In this document: positions 27,964 through 37,754 of the stretch, piece after piece | Layout of the letters: every line of letters begins with the position of its first letter | Numbering within the stretch: the stretch's first letter is position 1 | NCBI GenBank assembly: GCA_021825925.1 | Contig: JAKAFP010000004.1 | Span: forward strand, 248,001-312,000 | DNA: 64,000 nucleotides | From: Chloroflexota bacterium | GTDB lineage: Bacteria > Chloroflexota > Anaerolineae > Anaerolineales > Anaerolineaceae | Reading direction: 5' to 3' | Made by a program: the position numbers and the translations under genes | The notes under the pieces: model-generated | What the model was told of the DNA's origin: nothing | What the model saw: the letters and a program-made list of their open reading frames with translations, nothing else | Databases searched by the model: none

Positions 27964-28968
27964 CTAATCTGTCTGCGCAGCTTTAATGCGCGGGTCGATC
28001 AAACCATAAATGATTTCGATGGCAAAGTTTGCAAGTAAAACCATAACGGTAATGATGAGGGTAACCGCCGAAATCAGTGGGTAATCCTGCCCTTGAATGG
28101 CAGACAGTAGAGTGGTGCCTAACCCAGGGTAACTGAAAATAATTTCAGCAACCAAGGCACCGCCGACCATGGTTCCAATTGCCAGTGCCAAACCGGTGAT
28201 CTGGGGCAGCATGGCATTTCTGAACACGTAACCGACGATCTTGCTATCTTTGATCCCGAGGAAACGCGCATATTTAACATAATCTGCGTTTAATTCGTAA
28301 ATTGACATTGAACGCATACCAATCGCCTGACCACCAATAGCGATCAAAACAATTGACCAGAAGGGCAGTTGATAGTGAACAATGACAGACCAGATAAAGC
28401 GCCAACTGAATTCGGGGATAAGGTCAAAACCGTAGCCACCAGAGGTTGGAAGCCACTTTAAATCTACGGCAAAGATGACCAACAGAATAACCGCCATACC
28501 AAATGCGGGAAGATTGCTGACAAAAAGGCTGATCGGCATAATGACTTTATCAAACCCTTTACGAATGTATGCCGCCAGCACCCCTAAAATGTTTCCAATG
28601 ATCCAGCCTACAATGATCGCTGGAAATTGGAGACACACAGTCCACCAGATGGAGGATTTAAGAATATCCACAACGGGTCGGGGGAATTGACTGAATGATG
28701 ATCCAAAATTACCTTGAAAAACGTTGCTTACGTACAAGAAAAACTGAGTGATCATTGGCTTATTAGTGCCAAATTGTGTAGCATATTGTTCGTAAACTGC
28801 TTTCATCCCAGTGGAGTTCGACATGCCTTGAGCAAGACGGGCCACAATGGCTGCCACAGGATCACCCGGCATCAAACGGGGAAGGGTGAAATTAAGAATA
28901 AAGGCAAACAATGCAGTAACCAATAACCAAAGCAGCTTGTTTAAGAAATACCTGCGGTATCCTTTCAA
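27964..28968 (-). CDS. ABC transporter permease, OppB/DppB type
   Basis: 334 residues, six membrane segments, typical OppB length. Conserved features: N-terminal [12 protein letters not shown], the loop [19 protein letters not shown], and [20 protein letters not shown] near the C-terminus. It forms the channel with the OppC-type subunit. It follows the binding-protein gene after 77 bp. Confidence 0.93.
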   Translation of the reverse strand: MKGYRRYFLNKLLWLLVTALFAFILNFTLPRLMPGDPVAAIVARLAQGMSNSTGMKAVYEQYATQFGTNKPMITQFFLYVSNVFQGNFGSSFSQFPRPVVDILKSSIWWTVCLQFPAIIVGWIIGNILGVLAAYIRKGFDKVIMPISLFVSNLPAFGMAVILLVIFAVDLKWLPTSGGYGFDLIPEFSWRFIWSVIVHYQLPFWSIVLIAIGGQAIGMRSMSIYELNADYVKYARFLGIKDSKIVGYVFRNAMLPQITGLALAIGTMVGGALVAEIIFSYPGLGTTLLSAIQGQDYPLISAVTLIITVMVLLANFAIEIIYGLIDPRIKAAQTD

Positions 28969-29045
28969 GGCAATACCTCCTTATATTAGTTAACAGCCAT
29001 GTCCCGTGATGTACGGAACATGGCTGTATTTTACTTCAAATCAGA

Positions 29046-30953
29046 TTACTTAACCAGAGTCAGGTTGTAGAGACCGGCGATGGAATAGCCATCGGTCAGA
29101 TCAAGCGGTGGAACTGCAGGATCGGTTCCGTCACCTTCGTGCGGGAAGTTTGTCCAGACAGATTCGTTGACTGTATGGAAAGCTTGCGGGCGATACATCA
29201 GGGTGAAGGAAGGAACATCAGTCAAGTATGCTTTGACAAGGGCGGTGTAATCTTCTTTCAACTTGGCAGCATCAGTTTCATTGGGGATGGCAGCAATCAG
29301 AGCATTAACCTCAGGATTGTTGTAGCCACTCCAGTTACCGTTCCAGTTGTTGGTGGTTCCAGCGAATTCACCAGAGAGCAGGTGGCGAATACGTCCCCAA
29401 GGTTGGGTGGGGCCAGCGCCGTCAGACCACATCATGAAGATGTCATATCCGGTGGCGGGAAGTGGGGAGTTGGTAACAACAGTCTGGTAAACGCCCCATT
29501 CGGGGTATTGGGTGGTGATTTCGATACCGATGTTCTTGCCAGCAGCGGCAACAACTTCGATTGCAGCTTGCCAGTCAGACCAGCCATTGGGGCAGGTGGC
29601 GACATAGGACAATTTCTTGCCATCGATTTCGCGGAAGCCATCACCATCGGTGTCTTTGATTCCAGCACCGTCAAGGAGGGCATTTGCACCTTCGATGTCA
29701 TTGCCAGCCCACTGCAGGTCTTTCACAGCGTCATGATCGTACATGGCCTGTTCGCCAGGAGTCGGGTTCATGAGGGACCGTGGAACCTGTTGGAAGGTGG
29801 CGGATTGGTTGGTCATAGCATTTGCAATGATGGTGTCATAATCAACAGCCATGGCGATTGCTTTGCGGACTTCAACTTTATCCAGACCCAAGGAGGCGGT
29901 GTTGAAGAAAGCGGTGGGAAGGCTGGCGCCGATGCCGTAGGGGGCTTCGGGGAGGTAGGTTGAAATGGGCAGACCCTGTTTTAACCAGAGATCCTGGACA
30001 TTGGAGTTGAACTGTTGGGAAACGTCAACTTCACCGGCCTGGAGGGCAGTGGTTCCAGCAGCGTTGTCTTTGTAGATGATGTGAGCCAAGTACTTGGGAG
30101 CGGGCAGTTTACCCCACATGGAGGCGTCCTGACCCCAGTAAGCATCGTTACGGCCATAGACAACTTTGGTGTCATCAGAGAAGAATTTTCCGTAAGGACC
30201 AGAGTACACAACGTCGTCAGCAACATCAGCCATGAAGGCAGTTGCATCGCCGCCGGTGCGGGCTTCCAAAGTTTCGGTCCATGCTTTTTGAATGACATAG
30301 TTGCTGCTCAAGTAAGCCTGAACAAGCAGGGGATTGAGTGCTTTGCCATTGTCGCCCAAGACAGCCTGAACCTCAACGGTGGCGGGATCAACTGCAACGA
30401 TGTCAGCAATGTAGGCTTTGTTGGCGGCGCCGAACTGGGTGTTGTATTTCACATGGGAAGCCCAGGTGTAAGCAACATCATCAGCGGTCACAGCGGTGCC
30501 ATCAGACCATTTGGCGGCAGCTTTGATTTTGAAGGTGATCTTGGTCATGCCTTCGTCCCAAGCATAGGGGCCGTCAGCCAACAGAGGATATACCTTGCCA
30601 TCCATCATGTTGTACATGTAGGGGGTTTCGAACATGATTGTGCGGGCGTTGTCTTGCTGGGCAAGAGCCATGGCGTTGTTACAGTTGGAGCTGTAGGGGT
30701 TCCAACAAACAACGGCACTCCACTGCTGACCATTGAAATACAAGGTCTCGGTGCGGGGGAGGACGGTATCGCCAGCAACGACATCAGCTGCGGCTCCACC
30801 AGAAGCTGCGGGAGCTTCGGTAGCGGCAGCGGTAGCTGCAGGAGCTTCTGTGGCGGCAGCGGTGGCTGCGGGTGCTTCAGTAGCTTTGGCGCAGGCGCTC
30901 AAAGCCATGGTGAAGACAACAATAATTGTCAAAACAAACATCAAACGTTTCAT
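29046..30953 (-). CDS. family 5 extracellular solute-binding lipoprotein
   Basis: 635-residue binding protein of the peptide/oligosaccharide transporter. Lipobox LSAC with Cys21, then an Ala/Thr/Glu/Pro repeat linker (to about residue 55) like that of the xylan binding protein. SBP_bac_5 hallmarks include [19 protein letters not shown] and a late [11 protein letters not shown]. First gene of the five-gene operon, with ribosome-binding site AAAAGGAGAAAG. The nearest promoter I can recognise lies about 600 bp upstream. Sugar cargo is inferred from the adjacent mannoside genes. Confidence 0.92.
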   Translation of the reverse strand: MKRLMFVLTIIVVFTMALSACAKATEAPAATAAATEAPAATAAATEAPAASGGAAADVVAGDTVLPRTETLYFNGQQWSAVVCWNPYSSNCNNAMALAQQDNARTIMFETPYMYNMMDGKVYPLLADGPYAWDEGMTKITFKIKAAAKWSDGTAVTADDVAYTWASHVKYNTQFGAANKAYIADIVAVDPATVEVQAVLGDNGKALNPLLVQAYLSSNYVIQKAWTETLEARTGGDATAFMADVADDVVYSGPYGKFFSDDTKVVYGRNDAYWGQDASMWGKLPAPKYLAHIIYKDNAAGTTALQAGEVDVSQQFNSNVQDLWLKQGLPISTYLPEAPYGIGASLPTAFFNTASLGLDKVEVRKAIAMAVDYDTIIANAMTNQSATFQQVPRSLMNPTPGEQAMYDHDAVKDLQWAGNDIEGANALLDGAGIKDTDGDGFREIDGKKLSYVATCPNGWSDWQAAIEVVAAAGKNIGIEITTQYPEWGVYQTVVTNSPLPATGYDIFMMWSDGAGPTQPWGRIRHLLSGEFAGTTNNWNGNWSGYNNPEVNALIAAIPNETDAAKLKEDYTALVKAYLTDVPSFTLMYRPQAFHTVNESVWTNFPHEGDGTDPAVPPLDLTDGYSIAGLYNLTLVK

Positions 30954-31557
30954 TTCTTCTTTCTCCTTTTATAGTACGGGTTGGAAAATATCAAACCTTC
31001 CACAAGCAAGACTGTTTAGATTAACCACCTCCTTTATTACAAGATCTTAAGTAAAAAAGTTGAGAGAGTTCTATCTGTCGCAAATAACTTACATTAACAT
31101 TCTACTCTCAAACCATACTCTGATAATTAGTGCTTTTAATAATTTTTTAAAGTTCTTGCTTTCTTACAAACAGCATGGACCATTGATCTTTACTTGAATC
31201 GAACCAAGATTAGCTCATTATTGAATAATCAATTTTTCTGGAAAATGTACTTGTGTGTTTTACCTTGGACGCCGTTGAATTTTTCATCATTTCAACGATT
31301 ACCCCCCTTAGGGTAACATCTTTGGAACATTCACAAGTATTATCCACCTTGAAATGGGTGGTATGGGACAAAACTGCTTTACACAAGAGCGGCATACAAT
31401 CCTTCTGAGCTTCCTCTTTACCTGAGTAGACTAGTTCGGAACCTGATAACTGCCGATATTTCTTCAACCAAGTTTTTGTTCAGCACCGATCTGTGGGATT
31501 TACCCCAAAAAAAGCAATTTGTTATCGGTGAATTTCATGAGAGCGCTTTCAACGAAT
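30954..31557 (-). other. long AT-rich leader before the Opp-type operon
   Basis: About 600 bp between the operator-linked promoter (31564-31592) and the binding-protein start. Visible elements on the minus strand: hairpins CCACC/GGTGG and TTACCC/GGGTAA, and a strong ribosome-binding-site-like AAAGGAGGTGG (31026-31036) followed by a possible 19-codon frame (from a GTG) whose TAA abuts the binding-protein ribosome-binding site. An 85-codon frame at 31210-31467 has a TTG start and no ribosome-binding site, and I do not call it a gene. Nothing matches a riboswitch class I know. Confidence 0.35.
31538..31551. promoter_or_regulatory. GCGC-centred LacI-type operator
   Basis: TGAGAGCGCTTTCA, a near-perfect 14-bp palindrome resembling TGGAAGCGCTTCCA at 35734-35747. 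It lies 12 bp downstream of a minus-strand -10 element, so it would block transcription toward the Opp-type operon. Confidence 0.6.
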
Positions 31558-31563
31558 ATGGGT

Positions 31564-31592
31564 ATTATATGTATTTTTTTTGGAAAAGTCAA
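31564..31592 (-). promoter_or_regulatory. promoter directed toward the Opp-type operon
   Basis: On the minus strand TTGACT (31592-31587), 17-bp spacer, TATAAT (31569-31564). It is an excellent match, but about 610 bp from the first recognisable gene in that direction. The remaining 31593-31941 stretch toward the chemoreceptor gene holds a TCTAGA direct repeat (31874 and 31890) and no feature I can name. Confidence 0.65.
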
Positions 31593-31941
31593 TCACTTTT
31601 AATATTTCTCATTTTTTTGTTACTTAATCTGCACTTGGAATAAAAACCATGATCATTCCTTCCCATAATCTCATAACTGTTCAAGAAAACAGAGTGCCTT
31701 TTGGTACAAAAACCAAAATTTTCATATCTTTTACTGGGATTTAATAGCTTCATGAACTGTTTTCTGCTAAAACTAGTAGGCATTTAAAATAACCTTGCGA
31801 CATCTCCGCCTTTTGGTTTTTATTATGTACGCCCGCCTTTTGCCACCAATATTACTGGTATTTAGATTGCCCATCTAGAATTTAAAAAATCTAGAATAGT
31901 ATTTCTGCACTTATAACTTATTAATTGTTACAGGAGAGAAC

Positions 31942-34596
31942 ATGACTGATCACACTGCAAAAAAAAAGAAGTTAATAGAAAACCGAAAAACCATTGGTTT
32001 TATGATTTCCAGCGACCTTGAAAACCATTTTCATGTTCCGATCTGGCGTGGGGTTTCTGAAGTAGCACAAGAAGAAGACTGTAACCTGATCACCTTTTTA
32101 AACTCCAACGTATGGTACTCTCAAGAGACCATTAACAAAAACAAAACCATTTACAAACAGATCAACACCCACACACTGGATGGGATGATTTCGTTTGATT
32201 TTGGCGTCCCCTGGGTCATGGAACACCTTGCCCATTTTGAATCCGCGGCCAATGTGATCGTCAATTACCCACGCAAGAATTACCCCTGCCTGACCATCAG
32301 CCAAAAAGGGATCAAATCAGTGGTTGATCATCTCATCACTGTTCATCACAAAAGCAAGTTTATTTACATCAGTGGTAATAAAGGGAATTTCGAGGCCGAA
32401 TCCAGATTGGATGCCTTTAAGGAATCACTGTCCGAGCACAATATCCCATTTGAACAAGATCGTGTGTTTTACGGTAACTTTGGGGATGTCTCATGCGGCT
32501 ACCGCTTTGTAACAGAAGCCATCGAAAAACGACACCTTTCCTTCGACGCGGTTGTATGTGCTAATGATAATATGGCAACCTCTGCCATGGCTGCCCTTGA
32601 AGAACATAAACTGGCAGTCCCCTACGATGTGGCGGTTACGGGTTTTGATGATGATTCAAGAGCAAAATCCAGCATCCCCCCCATGACCACCATTCGAGCA
32701 TCATTTTATACTGTCGTCCGTAAAGGGACTCATAAACTTGTTCGAAAATTAAAAGGTGAATCCATCCCCAATGAAACAGAGGTTTTAAGTTCAGATCTTG
32801 TCATTCGCCGTTCGTGCGGGTGTCTGCCTGATTCCATTCGCAATGCAGCCACTTCCAAAACAAAAATTGGATTTTTAAAACTTCCAGGAAAACTAAAATT
32901 GGAATCCATCAACAAAGATTTGGAAGAATTGGTTGGCGAAAAATCGAAACTTCTTCCGGCCGGCTGGCAATCCAATTTGTGGGATTCCTTTCATGCTGCC
33001 CTCAAAACTAAAAATGTTGATCTTTTCATCCAACAAGTGGATTTGATCCAGCGGGAATTCCTCAAACAAGAAATCAACCTCGATATCCTCCAGGAAATCC
33101 TCTCGATGATGCGCCAGAATTTTCTACTGTCAGCGAAGGGGAATGTGGGTCGCCTTGGGTATTTTGAAGATTTCTTCAACCAGGCAAGGGTGTTCATTTC
33201 GGAGATCATTGACCAAAAACAAATTCGTGAAAACCTGAACATTGATTCTCAGTATGTATTGCTGCTCCAATGTATTAATAAACTGATCACCACGTTTGAC
33301 ATGAATGGCTTGATGGATGTTTTGGTGTCAGAAGTTCAGCCTAATTTAAATATCCCTGGTATTTATCTCGTCAAATTTGAAGATACTGAATGGCCAGCCA
33401 AAACCGGGAGGTTGATCCTTGCTTCCAACGAACAGGGACGGATGGATCTGGGTTCCGAAGGCATTCTTTTTGATGTGGACCAATTGCTGCCGTACAAAAT
33501 CATTGACGCGACGAAACGACAAAACCTTCTCGTGGCTCCCCTCTCTTTCAAAGAAGAAAATTTGGGTTATGCGATTTTTGAAGTGTCACACTTGGGTGGA
33601 TTCTACGGCCAACTGACCACTCAGATCGCAAGCGCCTTAAAAGGCGCCATCCTTTTCAAACAACGTGATGCATTGATCCAAAATGTAGCACAAAACGCCG
33701 CCAAAATTTCTGATGTGTCTGATAAATTGACCATCACTGTCAACAGCACCAAAGACGCCATGAACCAGATCGCTCAATCCATGAGCCAGGTTGCCAAGGG
33801 AGCTTCTGAACAGGCACAGGTGGTCAACCAGGCTGCCCTCTCGATAGACAACATGGCCAATGCCAGTCAAAAGATTGCCGAAGATGCCAATACCGGCAAC
33901 ACCTTTGCTGCGCAGGCTGCCAATGATGCTCAAGAAGGGGCCTTTTTAAGCAGTTCGACTGTAAAAGATATGAATGAGATCAAACAGATGGTGGGCAACG
34001 CCTCTGAAAAGGTCAAAGAGATGAGCAAGCACTCCGATAAAATCAGCTCGATCGTTGAGACCATTGAAGATATCGCCTCTCAAACCAACCTTCTGGCATT
34101 GAATGCAGCCATTGAAGCTGCCCGGGCTGGCGAGCATGGCAAGGGGTTTGCCGTGGTGGCCGACGAGGTCCGCAAGTTGGCTGAAAAATCATCACTATCT
34201 GCCAAAGAGATCGCCGGTCTGGTGATCACGATCCAACAATCCATCTCTGAAGCTGTAAAATCAATGGCTCAGAGTGATGCCGAAGTATCCAATGGTGTTT
34301 CACAGGCAAACAAGGCCAACCAGGCACTCGCCAATATTCAACAGGCTGCAGACCAGGTTTACAAACGCGTGAACGAGATCTCCGAATCCGCCGGTAACAT
34401 CGCCACACAAGCTTCTCAAATGGCTTCTGCTGTTGAAAACATCGCCAGCGTCACCGAAGAAAACACTTCTGCCACCGAAGAAGTTAATGCCTCTGTGGAA
34501 GAGATCAATGCTGAAATGGAAGAAATGGCTTCATTGACCCACTCCATGATGGATATGGCGAATGCCATGCGCGACCTGGTCAACCTCCACCAATAA
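31942..34596 (+). CDS. soluble methyl-accepting chemotaxis protein with a LacI-type sensor
   Basis: 884 residues, no membrane segment and no signal peptide. Residues 16-296 form a LacI/GalR periplasmic-binding-like sensor without the helix-turn-helix, ending in the [11 protein letters not shown] motif seen in sensor-GGDEF relatives. A helical linker and a GAF-like region (about 430-570) follow. From about 590 to the end is a methyl-accepting coiled coil. The CheA/CheW-binding hairpin tip holds [20 protein letters not shown] and [19 protein letters not shown] (about residues 708-750). There is no C-terminal CheR-docking pentapeptide. It probably senses an internal sugar. It is flanked by the oligosaccharide transporter and GH130 genes, with no che genes in the window. 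Confidence 0.9.
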   Translation: MTDHTAKKKKLIENRKTIGFMISSDLENHFHVPIWRGVSEVAQEEDCNLITFLNSNVWYSQETINKNKTIYKQINTHTLDGMISFDFGVPWVMEHLAHFESAANVIVNYPRKNYPCLTISQKGIKSVVDHLITVHHKSKFIYISGNKGNFEAESRLDAFKESLSEHNIPFEQDRVFYGNFGDVSCGYRFVTEAIEKRHLSFDAVVCANDNMATSAMAALEEHKLAVPYDVAVTGFDDDSRAKSSIPPMTTIRASFYTVVRKGTHKLVRKLKGESIPNETEVLSSDLVIRRSCGCLPDSIRNAATSKTKIGFLKLPGKLKLESINKDLEELVGEKSKLLPAGWQSNLWDSFHAALKTKNVDLFIQQVDLIQREFLKQEINLDILQEILSMMRQNFLLSAKGNVGRLGYFEDFFNQARVFISEIIDQKQIRENLNIDSQYVLLLQCINKLITTFDMNGLMDVLVSEVQPNLNIPGIYLVKFEDTEWPAKTGRLILASNEQGRMDLGSEGILFDVDQLLPYKIIDATKRQNLLVAPLSFKEENLGYAIFEVSHLGGFYGQLTTQIASALKGAILFKQRDALIQNVAQNAAKISDVSDKLTITVNSTKDAMNQIAQSMSQVAKGASEQAQVVNQAALSIDNMANASQKIAEDANTGNTFAAQAANDAQEGAFLSSSTVKDMNEIKQMVGNASEKVKEMSKHSDKISSIVETIEDIASQTNLLALNAAIEAARAGEHGKGFAVVADEVRKLAEKSSLSAKEIAGLVITIQQSISEAVKSMAQSDAEVSNGVSQANKANQALANIQQAADQVYKRVNEISESAGNIATQASQMASAVENIASVTEENTSATEEVNASVEEINAEMEEMASLTHSMMDMANAMRDLVNLHQ

Positions 34597-34620
34597 TCGG
34601 CAAAAATTACAAACGCAGAT

Positions 34621-34657
34621 ACCAGTCCGGCAGAGATTACCGGACTGGTTGTTTTTT
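34621..34657 (+). terminator. intrinsic terminator after the chemoreceptor gene
   Basis: ACCAGTCCGG/CCGGACTGGT stem, 9-base loop, then TGTTTTTT. It separates the convergent GH130 gene. Confidence 0.85.
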
Positions 34658-34674
34658 GACCGCAGGACATCTAT

Positions 34675-35649
34675 TTAAAGATCGTTTGTGGACTTCACAA
34701 AATCCAGGATGTCATTGATCTTGCAAAAAGCCAAACCCGTCACGGTATCTGCACCACCGTAATATATGGCGATCCTGCCAGTTGGTTCGTCATAAAGGGA
34801 CGCGCAAGGGAAGGCAACATTGGGGGTGTCACCCACGCATTCATATAAGGTTTGCGGAGACATGAGGTAAGGACCGCCGCGTTTGATCACCTTCCAGGGT
34901 TGTTCGAGATCAAGCAGGGCTGCTCCGTAGCTGTAAACAAAGCCGTTGCAAGAGGTCAGTACACCATGATAGAAAAGCAGCCAGCCTTCAGGGGTTTCAA
35001 TAGGTACAGGGCCGGCACCCACTTTAGTGCTCTGCCACCCGCCCTTGGTTCCCATAACGAAACGGTGCTCGCCCCAATGCACCATATCGAGGCTCTGGCT
35101 GATATAAATATCGCCAAAGGGAGTGTGTCCGTTGTCACTGGGTCTGCTGAGCATTACATATTTGCCATTGATCTTGCGTGGGAAGAGTACACCGTTACGG
35201 TTGAAGGGTAACAAGGCGTTTTCAAGAAAATGGAATTTTTCAAAATCATAGGTGTAACCGATACCGATGGTTGGGCCGTGGTAACCGTTGCACCAGGTGA
35301 CATAATAGCGATCTTCGAGCCAAACCACGCGCGGATCGTAGCGATATTGGTAGCGGCCGATCTCAGGGTCATCGCACAACCAGTCAATGGGTGCGTCTTC
35401 GAGTTTCCAAGTGTAGCCATCTTCACTGAAACCGCGGTGTAAATTCATTTCCCGCTTTTTATTATCACATCTAAAAACCCCGGCAAATTTTCCTTTGAAT
35501 GGCACCACTGCACTGTTGAAAATACTGTTGGAGGATGGGATCAAATCGCGCGGAATGATCGGATTGTCCGAGTAACGCCAGATGATCTCAGAATTACCTG
35601 CGGGGCGATCCTGCCAGGGAATATTTGGTAATGCATTTGAAGCAGTCAT
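34675..35649 (-). CDS. GH130 beta-mannoside phosphorylase
   Basis: Family 130 inverting phosphorylase, 324 residues, five-bladed beta-propeller. Motifs [56 protein letters not shown]-type substrate loop ([16 protein letters not shown]) and [19 protein letters not shown]. It would split beta-1,4-mannosyl-sugars with phosphate to mannose 1-phosphate. The subfamily (mannosyl-glucose versus manno-oligosaccharide) cannot be settled by eye. ATG 35649 is chosen for its AAAGGG. A longer frame to 35763 would run across the operator. Divergent from its probable regulator at 35792. Confidence 0.88.
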   Translation of the reverse strand: MTASNALPNIPWQDRPAGNSEIIWRYSDNPIIPRDLIPSSNSIFNSAVVPFKGKFAGVFRCDNKKREMNLHRGFSEDGYTWKLEDAPIDWLCDDPEIGRYQYRYDPRVVWLEDRYYVTWCNGYHGPTIGIGYTYDFEKFHFLENALLPFNRNGVLFPRKINGKYVMLSRPSDNGHTPFGDIYISQSLDMVHWGEHRFVMGTKGGWQSTKVGAGPVPIETPEGWLLFYHGVLTSCNGFVYSYGAALLDLEQPWKVIKRGGPYLMSPQTLYECVGDTPNVAFPCASLYDEPTGRIAIYYGGADTVTGLAFCKINDILDFVKSTNDL

Positions 35650-35699
35650 AAGATTTAGCCCTTTCTTGTTAATAATTCTATATGGATTAGACCGGAATA

Positions 35700-35752
35700 T
35701 TGACTCCCGATCAATTTGATGTATACTGAATTTTGGAAGCGCTTCCATTATA
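35700..35752. promoter_or_regulatory. divergent GH130/lacI promoters sharing one operator
   Basis: Rightward: TTGACT 35700-35705, 16-bp spacer, TATACT 35722-35727. Leftward: TATAAT on the minus strand at 35752-35747 with a weak -35. Between them is TGGAAGCGCTTCCA (35734-35747), a perfect 14-bp palindrome of LacI/CcpA type. One bound repressor would block both promoters. Confidence 0.8.
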
Positions 35753-35791
35753 GCATAATCCATAACTCATAACTACTGGTCAAACAAAATC

Positions 35792-36859
35792 ATGAAAAAG
35801 CAGCTGGATAACAGCGTGAGCAATTTAACCCTGGATGATATTGCAGCCCTGGCCGGTGTGTCACGTTCCACGGTTTCAAGGGTGGTTAACGAACATCCTA
35901 GCGTCAAAAAGGATGTCCGCCAGCGCGTTCTTGGCATCATTGAAGAACACCACTTTCACCCTAACGCGGCGGCCAGAACCCTGGCTATGCAGCGTTCATG
36001 GACGATCGGGTTGATCCTTCCCCACAGTGTCAGCACGTTTTTTACCGACCCGTACTATCCCAATTTGTTAATGGGCATTGCCAAAGCATGCAATCTTTAT
36101 GGCTATACCCTTGCCCTTTTTTTGGTCAGCACCAAAGAGGATGAAGAGAACGTTTTTCCCCGCGTCGGACGCAAGGGTTTTCTCGATGGTGTCATCGTTC
36201 AATCAGGGCATCACGGCGACCAGGGAGCCATCGGCCGAATGGTGGATAAAAAGATCCCACTGGTGGTGCTCGGCCGTCCGGTGCGCTCTGATAACGTGAC
36301 TTACATTGACATTGACAACATCAACGCAGTCAAGTCGGCCGTGACCTATCTTTATCAAACAGGATGCCGAAAAATCGCCACCATCACCGGCCCCATTGAC
36401 AGCACGGTGGGCATTGATCGGTTGGAAGGCTACCGTCAGGCGATCAAGGAACAAAATGGCTTGCTGGATGAAAACCTGGTTGTAGAAGGCAATTTCACCG
36501 AAACTGGCGGTTACCTGGCGATGCAGAAATTGCTGCCGCTTCATCCAGACGGCGTATTTGCAGCATCAGACGTAATGGCCGCTGGAGCCATGAAAGCCAT
36601 TGAAGAAGCCAGTTTACGCATTCCAGAAGATATTTCCATCATCGGTTTCGATGATCTGCCAATGCCTTCCTATGGCAGCAATCAGCTTTCAACCATCCGC
36701 CAAGATGTTCCTGAATTGGGTTTGAAATCGGTTGAAAACCTCATTGAACTGATAGAAGATGAATCCATTCCTCCACACCACATCCTGATGGGCACGGAAC
36801 TGATCATTCGAAAATCCTGTTTTAACCTCAATGCTTTTCGTCAATCTGAAAAACAATAA
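35792..36859 (+). CDS. LacI-family transcriptional regulator
   Basis: 355 residues. Helix-turn-helix LDDIAALAGVSRSTVSRVVN, hinge helix NAAARTLAMQ, sugar-sensor domain ending MGTELIIRKSC. ATG 35792 follows the operator/promoter region closely, with no strong ribosome-binding site. Divergent from GH130, so it probably controls mannoside use. The similar operator at 31538 suggests that the Opp-type transporter is in the same regulon. Confidence 0.92.
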   Translation: MKKQLDNSVSNLTLDDIAALAGVSRSTVSRVVNEHPSVKKDVRQRVLGIIEEHHFHPNAAARTLAMQRSWTIGLILPHSVSTFFTDPYYPNLLMGIAKACNLYGYTLALFLVSTKEDEENVFPRVGRKGFLDGVIVQSGHHGDQGAIGRMVDKKIPLVVLGRPVRSDNVTYIDIDNINAVKSAVTYLYQTGCRKIATITGPIDSTVGIDRLEGYRQAIKEQNGLLDENLVVEGNFTETGGYLAMQKLLPLHPDGVFAASDVMAAGAMKAIEEASLRIPEDISIIGFDDLPMPSYGSNQLSTIRQDVPELGLKSVENLIELIEDESIPPHHILMGTELIIRKSCFNLNAFRQSEKQ

Positions 36860-36957
36860 AAACACTATTGTTTCATCTTGTGACTAATTGTCATAGAGTG
36901 CGTTATCTTGTAGAATCAATCTGATGCTAAGCATCATAGCATCTTCTTCCAGTTCGA

Positions 36958-36992
36958 CCAATAAAATCCGTCTTTCCAACGGGTTTTATTGG
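36958..36992 (+). terminator. hairpin after the lacI gene
   Basis: A 14-bp stem with one G-T pair (CCAATAAAATCCGT against ACGGGTTTTATTGG) and a 7-base loop. It probably terminates the lacI gene. A possible promoter TTGTCA-17-TAGAAT (36888-36916) lies upstream of it. Confidence 0.6.
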
Positions 36993-37102
36993 TTTAAAGC
37001 AACAGATTTCTAAATTCTGATATATTTATGACCTCCATAATTGATAATAGCTTAATCATTCATCATCATATAGGCACTTGATCAATTCACAGAGGTTTAA
37101 AT

Positions 37103-37753
37103 TTGACCAATATCCTTGAAGTCGAAGAACTCTCAAAAAAATATGCTGATTATTATGCAGTTTCGCCGGTCTCTTTTTCACTTGCACCGGCTCAAATTGC
37201 TGTGATCACAGGCCCAAATGGTTCGGGAAAGACCACCCTTTTCTCCTGTCTGACAGGGCTGATCCCACCCAGCAGTGGTTCAGTTAATGTCACCGGGTTT
37301 GACTTGCATCAAGATGAACTGGAAGTTCACAGGCGTATGGCCTCCGTACCTGATGTTCCCCGTTTCTACACAGAACTGACCGCCTGGGAACACCTTGAAT
37401 TTATCGCTTCTGCCAACAATTTGGATAAAAATGAAATAGAGGTCCGTGGTAAAAAGTTATTGGAAGATCTGGGTTTATGGGAAGCCCGCAGCCTCTTTCC
37501 ACACAACTATTCCAGAGGTATGCGTCTGAAACTTGGTCTGGCGCTGGCCTTTATTCGACCCTTCGATGTGCTCCTACTGGATGAACCTACTTCAGCCCTG
37601 GACATTGAAAGTGTGGAACTGCTGCTTGATCTTTTGCGTGGCTGCCGCGAAACAGGCAAGACCATTCTGCTCTCAACTCACGATCAACGGTTAATTGATT
37701 CGCTTGCTGATCGGCACTTTTTCATTAATAACGGCATTATCAAGGAAGCCTGA
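37103..37753 (+). CDS. ABC transporter ATP-binding protein
   Basis: 216 residues. Walker A GPNGSGKTTLF, signature variant YSRGMRLKLGLAL (SRGM in place of SGGQ), Walker B VLLLDEPTSALD, H-loop LLSTHD. This is the type found with ABC-2 membrane partners. The start is a TTG after AGAGG. It is followed after one base by the membrane subunit gene. Export substrate unknown. Confidence 0.9.
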   Translation: MTNILEVEELSKKYADYYAVSPVSFSLAPAQIAVITGPNGSGKTTLFSCLTGLIPPSSGSVNVTGFDLHQDELEVHRRMASVPDVPRFYTELTAWEHLEFIASANNLDKNEIEVRGKKLLEDLGLWEARSLFPHNYSRGMRLKLGLALAFIRPFDVLLLDEPTSALDIESVELLLDLLRGCRETGKTILLSTHDQRLIDSLADRHFFINNGIIKEA

Positions 37754-37754
37754 T

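Noticed and set aside
31210-31467. 85-codon minus-strand frame in the leader of the Opp-type operon
   Set aside because: TTG start, no ribosome-binding site, no recognisable family. Kept only as part of the leader description.
31589-31783. 64-codon minus-strand frame before the chemoreceptor gene
   Set aside because: AT-rich chance frame that covers the predicted promoter at 31564-31592.
35650-35763. 38-residue N-terminal extension of the GH130 protein
   Set aside because: It crosses the shared operator and promoters. ATG 35649 has a proper ribosome-binding site.
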